The notes below the pieces were generated by a model. That model did not search any database. It was not told where the DNA came from and worked only from the letters and a program-made list of their open reading frames with translations. Position numbers and translations under genes: made by a program. Of a stretch of DNA of 64,000 nt, positions 33,651 to 42,987 are shown one piece after another. Origin of the DNA: Acrocarpospora corrugata (GTDB taxonomy: Bacteria > Actinomycetota > Actinomycetes > Streptosporangiales > Streptosporangiaceae); assembly GCF_009687845.1 (NCBI RefSeq), contig NZ_BLAD01000063.1, forward strand, positions 1 to 64,000. Direction: 5' to 3'. How positions within the stretch are numbered: the first letter of the stretch is position 1; every line of letters starts with the position of its first letter.

Positions 33651-34397
33651 TCAGTGCTGGGAGACCCAGTGCAGTGACAGGTCCGTGGCCTTGCGCTCGG
33701 CCCTGATCTCCATCCACTCGCCGAGGATCGTGGCGTGGTCCAGGACGATCAGGGCGCCCTGGTCGTCGTAGGTCGCCCGTTCGCTGACGAAGACCGGGCT
33801 GCCCGCCGGGTGCTGCAGCCGTACCGCGACCAGGGCCGTGAGCAGGGCCGGCCTGATCCGTTCAGTCGCCCGGTGCACGCGCGCGCCGGCGTCAATGAGC
33901 GCGGTGTACAGCGGGGTCTCGGTGAAATCGGTCCCCTTGATCGCCGAGGCGTGTGGCTCGACGATCCAGGAGATCTGGTGGACGGCGGGCCGGCCCAGCA
34001 GATGCCGTACACGTGCCAGCCGGAGGGCCCGGCGGCCGGCCGGCGCGTCGCCCAGCAGCGGGGTGAGCGAGCGCGGGGCCGGCCGGAACGCGGCCGACAG
34101 CACCTCGGTCCGCAGGGGGTAACCCTGCCTGCGCAGGTCGTCACCGAGACTGCGCAGCGTGTCGAGAGGGTACTCCGCGCTGGCCGGCGTCACATAAGTG
34201 CCGCGGCCGGCTCGCTGGACGATCAGGCCCTCGGCGCTGAGGACCTGCAACGCCTGCCGCAGCGTCATCATCGTCACGCCGTAGTAGGCGCTGAGCTCAC
34301 GCTGCGCGGGCAACGCCTCGCCCGCGCGGTAGTGGCCCGACTTGATCTTGTGGGTCAGGTCGTCGGCGATGGTGCGGTAGCGGGGAGTACCGCTCAT
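33651..34397 (-). CDS. GntR/HutC-family regulator (UTRA domain), third gene of the trpBA operon
   Basis: A 248-residue regulator. Residues 1-70 form the GntR winged helix (RYRTIADDLTHKIKSGHYRA, GEALPAQRELSAYYGVTMMT then LRQALQVLSAEGLIVQRAGR). Residues about 88-235 are a UTRA ligand domain (LRRQGYPLRTEVLSAAFRPA and HQISWIVEPHASA). The ATG at 34397 has AGGGAG just before it and lies eight bases after trpA, so it is co-transcribed with trpBA. HutC-type regulators bind GT-N-TA-N-AC-like palindromes, and the 16-base palindrome over the trpB promoter (36413-36428) fits this class. I infer autoregulated repression; the ligand is unknown. Confidence 0.85.
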   Translation of the reverse strand: MSGTPRYRTIADDLTHKIKSGHYRAGEALPAQRELSAYYGVTMMTLRQALQVLSAEGLIVQRAGRGTYVTPASAEYPLDTLRSLGDDLRRQGYPLRTEVLSAAFRPAPRSLTPLLGDAPAGRRALRLARVRHLLGRPAVHQISWIVEPHASAIKGTDFTETPLYTALIDAGARVHRATERIRPALLTALVAVRLQHPAGSPVFVSERATYDDQGALIVLDHATILGEWMEIRAERKATDLSLHWVSQH

Positions 34398-34405
34398 CTG
34401 GCTCC

Positions 34406-35179
34406 CTAATCGAGTGCGCGTCGAATGCTCGCCACATATTCTCCCAGCTCGCGTGGCCGGGCGCCGTCCAGGAGTTTGCGCATCAGCGTCGAAGCGACCA
34501 CGACGCCGTCGGCGTGGCCCGCCAGTTCGGCGGCCTGCGCCGGGCTGGAGACCCCGAAACCGAACAGGACCGGCCGGTCGGTGAGTCCCTTGAGCTCGCG
34601 GCCGAGCCGGGTGGCCTCCTCGGGAATCTCGCCGCGCTCGCCGGTGGTGCCCATGCGGGTCACGGCGTAGACGAAGCCGCGGCTGCGCTCGGTGATCTCG
34701 CGCAGTCTGGCCCGGGAGGAGGACGGAGCGGCGAGCAGCACGAGATCCACGCCCTCGGCCGCCGCGGCGTCCGCCAGCTCGCCGACCTCCTCCAGGGGCG
34801 AGTCGGGCACGATCAGCCCGCGCAGTCCGCTCGCGGTGAGGGCCGCGCAGAACTCCGCGGTGCTCCGCTGCACCACCAGATTGCTGTACGTCATCGCGAT
34901 GAGCGGCACGTCGACGTCGAGCGTCGCGACCTCCTCGAGGATCCCCCTGACCGTGGTCCCGGCCGCGATCGCCCGGTCGGAGGCCTCCTGGATCGTGACG
35001 CCGTCCAGCATGGGATCGGAGAAGGGGAAGCCCAGCTCGACGGCGTCGGCTCCGGCCTCGGCGTAGGCGTGGACGACGTCCGTCCACCCGGGGGTGACCC
35101 CGGCGGTGACATAGGGCACCAGCAGGGGACGCCCCGTGCCACGGCGGGCGATCAGGAACTCTTCCAGGGATTCGGTCAC
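34406..35179 (-). CDS. trpA: Tryptophan synthase alpha chain
   Basis: A 257-residue TIM-barrel enzyme that cleaves indole-3-glycerol phosphate to indole for the beta subunit. The catalytic glutamate is in AVELGFPFSDPMLDG, and the catalytic aspartate is in the same segment (DPMLDGVTIQEAS). The conserved PLIAMTYSNLVVQRSTAEFC, GLIVPDSPLEE and FVYAVTRMGTTGERGE loops and the phosphate-binding LFGFGVSSPAQA are present. The GTG start at 35179 overlaps the trpB stop by four bases. The gene sits with trpB and a GntR regulator rather than with trpC/trpD, so it is probably a second trpBA locus. Confidence 0.93.
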   Translation of the reverse strand: MTESLEEFLIARRGTGRPLLVPYVTAGVTPGWTDVVHAYAEAGADAVELGFPFSDPMLDGVTIQEASDRAIAAGTTVRGILEEVATLDVDVPLIAMTYSNLVVQRSTAEFCAALTASGLRGLIVPDSPLEEVGELADAAAAEGVDLVLLAAPSSSRARLREITERSRGFVYAVTRMGTTGERGEIPEEATRLGRELKGLTDRPVLFGFGVSSPAQAAELAGHADGVVVASTLMRKLLDGARPRELGEYVASIRRALD

Positions 35180-36393
35180 AGCAGCTCCTTGATGGAGGCG
35201 ATGTCCTTGTCTCCCCTGCCGGAGAGCGTCAGCATCACGGTCGACCCCGGCGCGATCTCGCCGGACTTGGCGGCCCGGATCACCCAGGCCACGGCGTGCG
35301 AGGACTCCAGCGCGGCCAGGATCCCCTCGGTGCGGGCCAGGCACAGCAGCGCCTGGACGACCTCTTCGTCGTTCACGGTCTCGTAGCGGGCGCGGCCCCC
35401 GTCGCGTAGCTGGGCGTGCTCGGGGCCGATCCCCGGATAGTCGAGGCCGGCCGCGACCGAATGGGCCTCCGTCACCTGGCCGTGCTCGTCCTGGAGGACC
35501 AGCGAGCGGAAGCCGTGCAGCACCCCGGCCCTGCCGAAGGTCGCCGCCGCGCCGCCCTCGGCCTCGACCCCGATGAGCCGGGCAGTGGTGTCGACGAAAC
35601 CGGCGAACGTGCCCGCGGCGTTGGAGCCGCCGCCGACGCAGGCGACCACGTAGTCGGGCACACCGACGGGGAGTTCGGCGGCGCACTGGGCGCGGGCCTC
35701 CTCGCCGATCACCCGCTGGAACTCGCGCACCATCCACGGATAGGGATGCGGGCCCATCACCGACCCGATGCAGTAGTAGGAGTCGTCCACCGACGACACC
35801 CAGTGCCGCATCGCCTCGTTGCAGGCGTCCTTGAGGGTACGGCTCCCCGTCGTGACCGGCACGACCTCCGCGCCCAGCACGTTCATCCGCAGAACGTTGA
35901 GCTCCTGCCGTTCGATGTCGCGCTCGCCCATGAACACGGTCGCCTTGAGGCCCAGGAGCGCCGCGGCCGTGGCCGTGGCGACGCCGTGCTGGCCCGCGCC
36001 GGTCTCGGCCAGCATTCGTTCCTTGCCCATCCGTTGCGCGAGCAGCGCCTGGCCGATCACGTTGTTGATCTTGTGTGAGCCGGTGTGCGCCAGATCCTCG
36101 CGTTTGAGGAACAGGGTGATGCCGAGCTCACGGGAGAGCCGCCAGGCGGGGGTCAGCGGAGTGGGGCGGCCGGCGTAGACCGTGAGCAGGGTGTCGAGCC
36201 TGCCGCGGAACTCGGGGTCACTCCAGGCCTCCCGGAACGCCGCCTCGATCTCGTGGCAGGCCGGGATCAGCGACTCCGGCACGTACCGCCCGCCGTAGGT
36301 TCCGAAGCGGCCGGTGGCGCCGGGGTCGCTCATCGCGCGGGCGGCGGCGCGCACTGTGACACCCTGCCGACCGGACCAGGACATCTCGCCCAT
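35176..36393 (-). CDS. trpB: Tryptophan synthase beta chain
   Basis: A 405-residue PLP enzyme that joins indole and serine. RFGTYGGRYVPESLIPAC marks the conserved start. The PLP lysine K108 is in EDLAHTGSHKINN, the indole-binding ETGAGQHGVATA follows, and the phosphate loop is CVGGGSNAAGTF; the C-terminal TLSGRGDKDI is intact. It is the TrpB1 type that pairs with TrpA. The start at ATG 36393 adds an unusual 20-residue N-terminus (MGEMSWSGRQGVTVRAAARA); ATG 36333 (MSDPGATG) is an alternative. A purine-rich AGAGAGAAG lies upstream. It is the first gene of the trpB-trpA-gntR operon. Confidence 0.93.
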   Translation of the reverse strand: MGEMSWSGRQGVTVRAAARAMSDPGATGRFGTYGGRYVPESLIPACHEIEAAFREAWSDPEFRGRLDTLLTVYAGRPTPLTPAWRLSRELGITLFLKREDLAHTGSHKINNVIGQALLAQRMGKERMLAETGAGQHGVATATAAALLGLKATVFMGERDIERQELNVLRMNVLGAEVVPVTTGSRTLKDACNEAMRHWVSSVDDSYYCIGSVMGPHPYPWMVREFQRVIGEEARAQCAAELPVGVPDYVVACVGGGSNAAGTFAGFVDTTARLIGVEAEGGAAATFGRAGVLHGFRSLVLQDEHGQVTEAHSVAAGLDYPGIGPEHAQLRDGGRARYETVNDEEVVQALLCLARTEGILAALESSHAVAWVIRAAKSGEIAPGSTVMLTLSGRGDKDIASIKELL

Positions 36394-36412
36394 GATCGTC
36401 TTCTCTCTCTCG

Positions 36413-36451
36413 ACTGTTCTAGAACAGTAGCTCAGGGCGGCCGGTAGGCAA
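36413..36451 (-). promoter_or_regulatory. trpB promoter overlapped by a HutC-type operator
   Basis: The palindrome ACTGTTCTAGAACAGT (36413-36428) is perfect over 16 bases. On the minus strand the -10 box TACTGT (36429-36424) overlaps it, and a -35 box TTGCCT (36451-36446) lies 16 bases upstream. Transcription would start about 25 bases before the trpB ATG. The palindrome resembles the ACTGGTCTAGACCAGT type bound by HutC-subfamily GntR proteins such as DasR, and the operon encodes such a protein. Binding would block the promoter. Confidence 0.72.
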
Positions 36452-36570
36452 GCACTGGTAGAGGTTCTGGCGGGTCAGGGTGGAGCGTCCGGCGCGGTCA
36501 GGGACATCTCCGTGCGGGCCCGGGCAGTTTGAGTTGCTTGCCGTTCTCGGCCAGGGTCATGCCCCCCGAA

Positions 36571-39192
36571 TTAAGGGCATCCGGTAGGGACGACGTCGGG
36601 TGCGTACACCGCCCATTCGTCCCGGGTCAGGGAATCCCCTGGAATCGCGCACATGGCGGCGAGAAGATCGGGCGGAAAGCCCGCCAGCATCCGGACCCAG
36701 CCCTCCGCGGGGTTGCTACTGCTGCTGGCCAGGGTGCGGCCGTCGGGGCTGAAGGCCACCGAGGTCGGATAGCCGTCGCGGGTGGGAAAGACCGCACGTA
36801 ACGGCCGGGTCAGTACGGCCATCATGCTGTAGCGGGCTTCGGCCGTCGGGTAGGCCTGCCAGGCCGCGGCCGCCAGCCGAGGGTCGTCGTCGGGAGCCTG
36901 TTCGCTCCGTGCGGCCAGGACCTGGGACGCCGCGACATCTCGCTGGCCGATGGCGGTCTGCTGGGCTCGGATGGCGATCACCGCGGTCCCGGTGGCCAGG
37001 ACGAGCAGAACCGCCAGAGCGCCGATCAGTCCCCGGCGCAGGCGCGCGGTCCGAGTCTCCGCGGCGACCGAGGCGCCCAGGAACTCGGCGGGAACGCCCG
37101 CCAGATCAGGGTAACGGTCCGGGTCGGCCTGCCAGCCGGGCACCAGTTCCCGAACGCCGGCCAACCGCTCGCCCCGGTACAGATAGCCCGTCGGCCCGCC
37201 ATTGCGCCGCCAGTCGTGAGCATCCTCGAGCAACTGGCTGTATCTGGCGTGACTCGCCAGATCACCCTCCAGCCAGGCTCGCAGCTGAGGCCAGCCCACC
37301 AGCAGGCATCACGAGCGATCTGCACCGTCTCCCGGTCCACCACCAGCAACCGCCGCTTGGTGAAAACCTCCAGCACCCGCGCGACACCCGACACATGACC
37401 GACCAGGCCGGGTCCGGGATCCTCAGGAGCGAGGGAGCCATCATCACCACCGATGCCCAGCACCGCTCGTGGGACCGCGCGGCGGGCTGGTATGCCGTCC
37501 GACGTCACTGTGGTCAGTTGGTGGAACAGGCGCCGGGCGGCTGCTTTCGCGTCCTCGTCCAGTTCCCGATACGCGGCGTCGGCGGAGGCGGCCACCGCTT
37601 GCCGGACCCCTCCGGTGCGGCCGTAACCCCGGCGGGTCAGCCGGATGCCCTCGCGGTGCTCCCAGATGGTCAGCATCGCCTGGGAGAGCAGCGGCAGCGT
37701 CCCGGCCAGCGGCTCGCCCGGTCCCTGACGCAACTCAGCCAGGATGTCATCGGCCAGCCCGGCCTCCAGTTCCAGCCCGGCCTCGGCGGCCGGTCCCGTG
37801 ATGGCCAGGCGCAGCTCCGGCTCGTTCATCGGGCCGACGATGAACGGCTGCGCCAGGGCCGGGGCCAGCAGCCGGAAGCCCGCGCATCGATCGATGTAGT
37901 CGCCCCGGACCGCGAGCACCACCAACGCGGCCGGGATCTGCTCCGGCCCGCAAGGCCGCGTCGCCGCGGCGTGCAGGGCGGCGATCAGCGCGGCCGCTTG
38001 CCCTTCGGACGAAACGGCCGCCGAGCTGTCGACTCCGGTGAAGACCTCCTCGAACTGGTCGATGACCAGAAGCAACCGGCTCGCCGCCGCCTCCCTGCCC
38101 GACAGCCCTCGCCGTACGGCGTCCGCCTCGACCGCCTGGCGGACCAGCAGGTGGCACTGCTCGGGATGGTCGGCCAGCTGCCGCAGCACCGAGGTGACCT
38201 CCAGCCCGGCCAGTCCGGCCAGCAGCGTGGCCAGGCGTTCCAGTGGCGCGGAGGTCGGCCGGTCCAGCACGCCACGCGGCCACTGCCTGGCCTGCTCGCT
38301 CAGCTTCCCCTGTGCCAGCGCGGGCCACAGTCCCGCACGCAGCAGCGAGGACTTGCCCGCCCCCGACGCCCCGGTCACCACCACCAGCCCGGCCCGGCCA
38401 GCCGCTGGGCCAACGTGGCCACCAGCTCGGCGACTGTGGTCTCACGCCCGTAGAACACCGGCGCGTCGTCCTCGTGGAAGGCCACCAGCCCCTTGTAAGG
38501 GCAGAGCTGCCATACCGCCGGGCGGGACCGGCCTCGGTCGCCGGGATCGCGGGTGCGTCGCTCGATCACCGCGACCTGGTCGGCCAGCAGCCGGATATCG
38601 GTCGCCTGCCGATACTGCGGGCCCACGGACACCTGCAAGTCGGCGTTCGCCTGGTCCATCCGCTCACGGATCAGCCGCAACTGCAGCGCCACCTCGGCCG
38701 TCACGAACCCGAACTCCGCGAACTGCTCCGCCAGCCCGATCAGCCCCGTCGCCAACTGCTGTTGCAACAGGCGATCCCCGCTGACCACCGCCTGTTCGAT
38801 CGCCGCCCCGACCAGATCGTGCTTCCGCATGACTTCGGCGATCTCCGCCCGTAACAGGTCGGCTTGTTCCCCGCCGGCCTCCAGAACGGCCTGGATCCGC
38901 TGCTCCACCACGGTTTGCGGGTCCTGCGAGTCGGCGGGTTCCAGCCGGTTGATCGCCGCCTTGACCACATCGGTGAGCACATTGCCGCCCACCGCGGCCA
39001 GCGCGCCCACCATCGCCGCGGCGGCCGTGGCGCTCGGCAGCAACAGTGGCCCCAGCGCGCCCGCCGACAGCACCGCCAGCAACATCGGCGGCGTCCATCT
39101 CGCGCCCCGATCCCCGCCGCCACGGCAAGCCGCGCGATCCGCGCCCGAATGCCGGTACGCATCAACTCCGACGCGTCGTCAGGCGGCTGCAT
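36571..39192 (-). pseudogene. nSTAND1 NTPase-WD40 protein, broken by frameshifts and a propeller deletion
   Basis: Three minus-strand frames make up one gene. First (39085 to about 38390): a helical N-terminus, then CPYKGLVAFHEDDAPVFYGR, the usual nSTAND1 entry. Second (about 38388 to 37305): Walker A VVTGASGAGKSSLLRAGLWP, Walker B LLLVIDQFEEVFTGV, and the winged-helix region. Third (about 37303 to 36571): VGWPQLRAWLEGDLASHARY, one transmembrane helix, a single WD40-like blade (TSVAFSPDGRTLASSSS), then directly the C-terminal tail (AAMCAIPGDSLTRDEWAVYA). Restoring one G near 38390 and one C near 37305 rejoins the frames. A further break near 39100 may separate the true start (MQPPDDASELM, 39192). 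Most of the propeller is deleted, so this is a real pseudogene even if the shifts were errors. Confidence 0.72.
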
Positions 39193-39237
39193 GCCCACGC
39201 GCCTATATCGCCGGATACCTACGAAACGTTCCCAACG

Positions 39238-42069
39238 TCATGGACGTTTCCGTGCCTGGTGTACCTCCTGCGACTCCGCCCGCGCCTGGCGTACCCACTC
39301 CTCGTTGCCCAGTTGCTCGGCGAGGGTGATCGCCTCGGAGATGTGGTCGAGGGCTTCGTCGGGGCGGTCCAGCTGCCGGCACGCCTGCGACAGCCAGATG
39401 AGACAGCGCAACTGACCGATGCGGTAACCGGTCGTACGGAACTGCGCCAGGGCCGCCGCCAGGTGGTAGCGCGCCGCTTTCGGGTCGTCGTTGCGCAGAC
39501 GCAGTTCGCCGAGGAGTGTCGCGGCGGTGCCCTGATGGGTCAGATCGCCCGCCCGCTCGGCGTCGTCCAGCGCCTCGGTCAACGCCTGTGCCGCCTCCCG
39601 CACACTGCCCAGTTCCTGGTGGGCGGTGCCTTTCATGATGAGGGCGTAGCGTACGCCCACTCCGCTGCTGATCTGCCGGGCGATGCCGAGCTGGCGCTCG
39701 GCGTAGTACAGAACCCGGTCGTAGCGCCTCCGGTGCACGTGGAGGTTGGCCAGGTTGCCCAGCGCGCGCTGCTCGCCGAAAAGATCCTCCCGTTTCGCGC
39801 ACAGCGCCAGCTGTCTCTCCAGGTATACGGCGGCCTCGTCCAGCTGCATCTGCGCCTGCAGTCCACCCGCCACGTGGCCGAGGGCCTCGGCGGCCATCGC
39901 CTCGTCGTCCAGCCGCCGGCTCACCTTCAGCGCCTGCTTGTTGAGGGAGACGAGGTCGGTCTCCAGAAAGTTGAAGCGCTGGTGCCACATCAGGCCGAAG
40001 GCGATCGCCACGCCGAGCCGGGCGATCTCCGGGTCGGCGTCGGCCATGGCCTGCGTGGCGGCCGCCGTCAGGTTCGCCGCCTCCTCCGCGAGCCACGCCG
40101 CCGCCTCGTCGGCGCCGCTCACCTGGTGGGGGAGTACGGAAGACGGGCAGAAACCGAGGTCCGGGGCGGCAGGCTGAACCCGGTGCGGGTCCCGGACTCT
40201 GCTGGCGTGCTGAGCCGAGAGCGTGAAGTAACGCAACGCGTCCCGTAAGGGCTCGCGCGAGGGCAGCCGGCCGGCCAGCTCGGTGGCGTAGAGCCGGACC
40301 AGATCGTGCGGCTGATAGTGGTCGAGGCGGTTGCGGTCCAGCAGGTGGGCGTCCACCAGCCGCTCCAGAGCGCGCTCGGCCTCCGGCACCGGTGTGCCGA
40401 GCAGAGCGCCGGCCACCTCGGCCGTGATGTCATGCACATGCAGCAAGCCGAGAAGGGCCAGTGCGTGCGCGGCCAACCGGCTGGAAGGACGGGCGCTGCC
40501 GCGCAACGACTGCCAGCTGGCCGACAGACTGGATCGGACCGCCAGGTCCCCGGCCGCCAGCTCGTGCAGCCGCTCCCGCTCGTCGCGTAGCCGCGCGACC
40601 AGCGCCGACAACGGCCAGTCCGGCCGGTCGGCCAGCCGCGCCCCGGCGATGCGCAACGCCAGCGGCAGGCCGTCGCACAACCGGACCAGACCCGCCGCCG
40701 CGCCCGGGTCCGCGGCGACCCGGTCAGCGCCGGCCAGCTTGGCCAGTACGGCTACCGCCTCATCGTGCGGCATCCGGCTCAGGAGCTGCTGGACGCAGTC
40801 GTCGCCGGCAACCATGCTCTCCCGGCTGGTCACCAGCAGGCAGGTGCCGTGCGGCGCCGACAGCAGCGGCTGGATCTGGCCGAGGTCGACCGCGTCGTCC
40901 AGCAGCACCAGCATGCGCTTGGCGTGCAGCCGGCTGCGCCACAGGGCCGCGGCCTCGTCCACATCCGACGGCACCGCTTCGGCCGGCACGCCCAGCGCGC
41001 GCAGGAACCGGCCCAGCACGTCCTGGGCCGAGAGCCGGGGCACGCCCGGCGTCGCCCCCCTGAGGTGGACGAACAACTGCCCGTCCGGAAAACGCTCCTT
41101 GACCTGATGCGCGATCCGTACGGCCAGAGCGGACTTGCCGACGCCGGGCGCGCCGGACACCACGACCAGCGGCGGCGGAGCGGCACCGTCCGGGGGAGCG
41201 AGCACCGCCCGCAGCCGCACGGTCTCCTCCAAGCGGCCGACGAAACCGATCAGGTCGGAGGGCAACTGGCGCGGCGGCGGCAACCGCGTCTCGACGGTGG
41301 GGCGCTCGGCAGTGAGGCGGAGGATGCGCTGGTGGCAGGCGCGCAGCCCCGGGCCGGGGTCCACGCCCAGCTCCTCAGACAGGACCCGCCGCCCCTCCTC
41401 GAACACCTCCAGAGCCTCGGCCTGGCGGTCGCATCGGTGCAGCGCCAGCATGAGCAGCTCGCGCACCTTCTCGCGAAGCGGGTGCTGGCGGGTCAGATCC
41501 TGGAGGAAGGGGAGTGCCTCCTTCGGCTGCGACAAGCTCAGCAGCACCTCGGCCCGCCGCTCCAGGGCGACGAGGCGACCTTCGTGCAGGCGGGCACGCT
41601 CGGCCTCCGCGAACGGGCCGGGAACCCCGGCCAGCGCCTGTCCGTTCCACAGCCGCAGCGCCTGGTCGAGGCAGAACAGCTCACCTGCGAGATCCCCTGA
41701 CTCCTGGGAACGGCGGGAGGCGTCCAGGTGGTCGGCGAAGGCGCCCACGTCGGTCTGCAGGCGATGCAGCCGCAGCGCGTAGCCGGCCGCGGTACGGGCC
41801 AGCAGAGCGGAATGTTTGTGGCGGCCTCGGTCGGGTTCGAGCGCCCGCCGCAGACCCGCGACATAGAGATAGACGCTCTGCGCCGCGCTGGGCGGGGGCC
41901 CGTCACCCCACAGGGCGTCGACCAGCTGGCTCAGCGGCACCATCCGCCCGGGAGGCGAGGCCAGCACCGCCATGACCGCCTGCTGACGCGGCGGGCCGAG
42001 ATGCAGATTCGTCCCGTCTCGAAGTCCTGTCACGGGCCCAAGAAGGCAAATGAAGGTTTCCTCAGCCAC
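39238..42069 (-). CDS. AfsR/DnrI-like BTAD regulator with NB-ARC and TPR domains
   Basis: A 943-residue regulator. There is an N-terminal winged helix (ICLLGPVTGLRDGTNLHLGP, PRQQAVMAVLASPPGRMVPL) to about residue 95. The BTAD domain runs to about 250 (RRVLSEELGVDPGPGLRACH). The NB-ARC ATPase has Walker A SGAPGVGKSALA near 310, MLVLLDDAVDLGQIQPLL, and CDGLPLALRIAGARLADRPD. A winged-helix part and at least five TPRs follow (LGNLANLHVHRRRYDRVLYY, YALIMKGTAHQELGSVREAA). Start is GTG 42069 with GGAG five bases before it. It is divergent from the run of exported-protein genes that begins at 42334, whose expression it may control; no direct evidence of binding sites was found. Confidence 0.85.
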   Translation of the reverse strand: MAEETFICLLGPVTGLRDGTNLHLGPPRQQAVMAVLASPPGRMVPLSQLVDALWGDGPPPSAAQSVYLYVAGLRRALEPDRGRHKHSALLARTAAGYALRLHRLQTDVGAFADHLDASRRSQESGDLAGELFCLDQALRLWNGQALAGVPGPFAEAERARLHEGRLVALERRAEVLLSLSQPKEALPFLQDLTRQHPLREKVRELLMLALHRCDRQAEALEVFEEGRRVLSEELGVDPGPGLRACHQRILRLTAERPTVETRLPPPRQLPSDLIGFVGRLEETVRLRAVLAPPDGAAPPPLVVVSGAPGVGKSALAVRIAHQVKERFPDGQLFVHLRGATPGVPRLSAQDVLGRFLRALGVPAEAVPSDVDEAAALWRSRLHAKRMLVLLDDAVDLGQIQPLLSAPHGTCLLVTSRESMVAGDDCVQQLLSRMPHDEAVAVLAKLAGADRVAADPGAAAGLVRLCDGLPLALRIAGARLADRPDWPLSALVARLRDERERLHELAAGDLAVRSSLSASWQSLRGSARPSSRLAAHALALLGLLHVHDITAEVAGALLGTPVPEAERALERLVDAHLLDRNRLDHYQPHDLVRLYATELAGRLPSREPLRDALRYFTLSAQHASRVRDPHRVQPAAPDLGFCPSSVLPHQVSGADEAAAWLAEEAANLTAAATQAMADADPEIARLGVAIAFGLMWHQRFNFLETDLVSLNKQALKVSRRLDDEAMAAEALGHVAGGLQAQMQLDEAAVYLERQLALCAKREDLFGEQRALGNLANLHVHRRRYDRVLYYAERQLGIARQISSGVGVRYALIMKGTAHQELGSVREAAQALTEALDDAERAGDLTHQGTAATLLGELRLRNDDPKAARYHLAAALAQFRTTGYRIGQLRCLIWLSQACRQLDRPDEALDHISEAITLAEQLGNEEWVRQARAESQEVHQARKRP

Positions 42070-42333
42070 ACCTGCTCCGCAATCGTGGTGATCGCTTACC
42101 AGCGGAGCCTAGCCACAAGATCCCACGAAAATAAAGCCCAATTTTGGCGTGCCATCGCCGTTGAACCGCTCGCCCCGGCTCGGCGCGGCCGGCGAGGTGG
42201 GGACACAGCCTGCTTCGGCCCGCTGCTCCGCAGCCGTGTCATGCGGGGCATTTAGATTAAATATAGATCACCGCTGTACTGTCCGTTCTCGTGCGTTCTG
42301 GTGAAATTCCCCTCCTTTTGAAGAAAGGTATTC

Positions 42334-42918
42334 ATGCGAACGCGAAGAATTCTTACCGTGGCCGCGGCCGCCCTGGCCCTGACCGTGACCACACAGGCGT
42401 CGGCGGACATCTGGTATGCCGACTACAGTCATTTCCACCGCCTGTCCTTTCTCACCAACGGAGCTATGGACAACGCCAACTCGCGGCAGGTCAACGGAAA
42501 TCCGGTCATTCTCTACGCGCGCACCAACAACCCGAACCAGTGGTGGCAGCACTGGGTTCGGGACACCGACCTGGCGGAGGTCTACTATACGAACGCCGGC
42601 GCCAGCGACTACGTCATCACCGGCCATGGCTCGACCGGCCTGGCCTACGGCGCGCGGATCTACGTCCACCAATATGCGCCCTTCCAGCAGAACAACCAGC
42701 GGTGGTATCCCGCCAGGTACAACTCCGGAAACGGCAGCGCCTGCGCCCTGGATCCGAACATCCCCAGGGCCGACCTTTTCTGCACCGCATACTTATCGGT
42801 GGTCAGCACGAATATGTGCATCGACGATCCCAACAGCACCAACCAGTCCGGCACCCAATATTGGGCCTACGGGTGCAACGGCACCAACGCGCAGCTCTTC
42901 CAGGAAAACGCGGCATGA
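42334..42918 (+). CDS. Exported ricin-type lectin-like protein
   Basis: A 194-residue secreted protein with a signal peptide (RTRRILTVAAAALALTVTTQ, cleavage near ASA-DI). The mature part has aromatic beta-strand sequence (RTNNPNQWWQHWVRDTDLAE). Its end resembles a ricin-type subdomain (NMCIDDPNSTNQSGTQYWAY, then CNGTNAQLFQ). Six or more asparagine/tryptophan-rich turns suggest sugar binding. GAAAGG lies five bases before the ATG. It is first in a row of five co-directional exported proteins. The upstream 264 bases have an AT-rich patch (about 42250-42270) that may hold the promoter. Confidence 0.65.
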   Translation: MRTRRILTVAAAALALTVTTQASADIWYADYSHFHRLSFLTNGAMDNANSRQVNGNPVILYARTNNPNQWWQHWVRDTDLAEVYYTNAGASDYVITGHGSTGLAYGARIYVHQYAPFQQNNQRWYPARYNSGNGSACALDPNIPRADLFCTAYLSVVSTNMCIDDPNSTNQSGTQYWAYGCNGTNAQLFQENAA

Positions 42919-42987
42919 GATCGCCGGTGAAATGACCGGCCAGAAAACATGCCACGCCGTCGGGCCACGACCAGAATCGGGAAGAGC

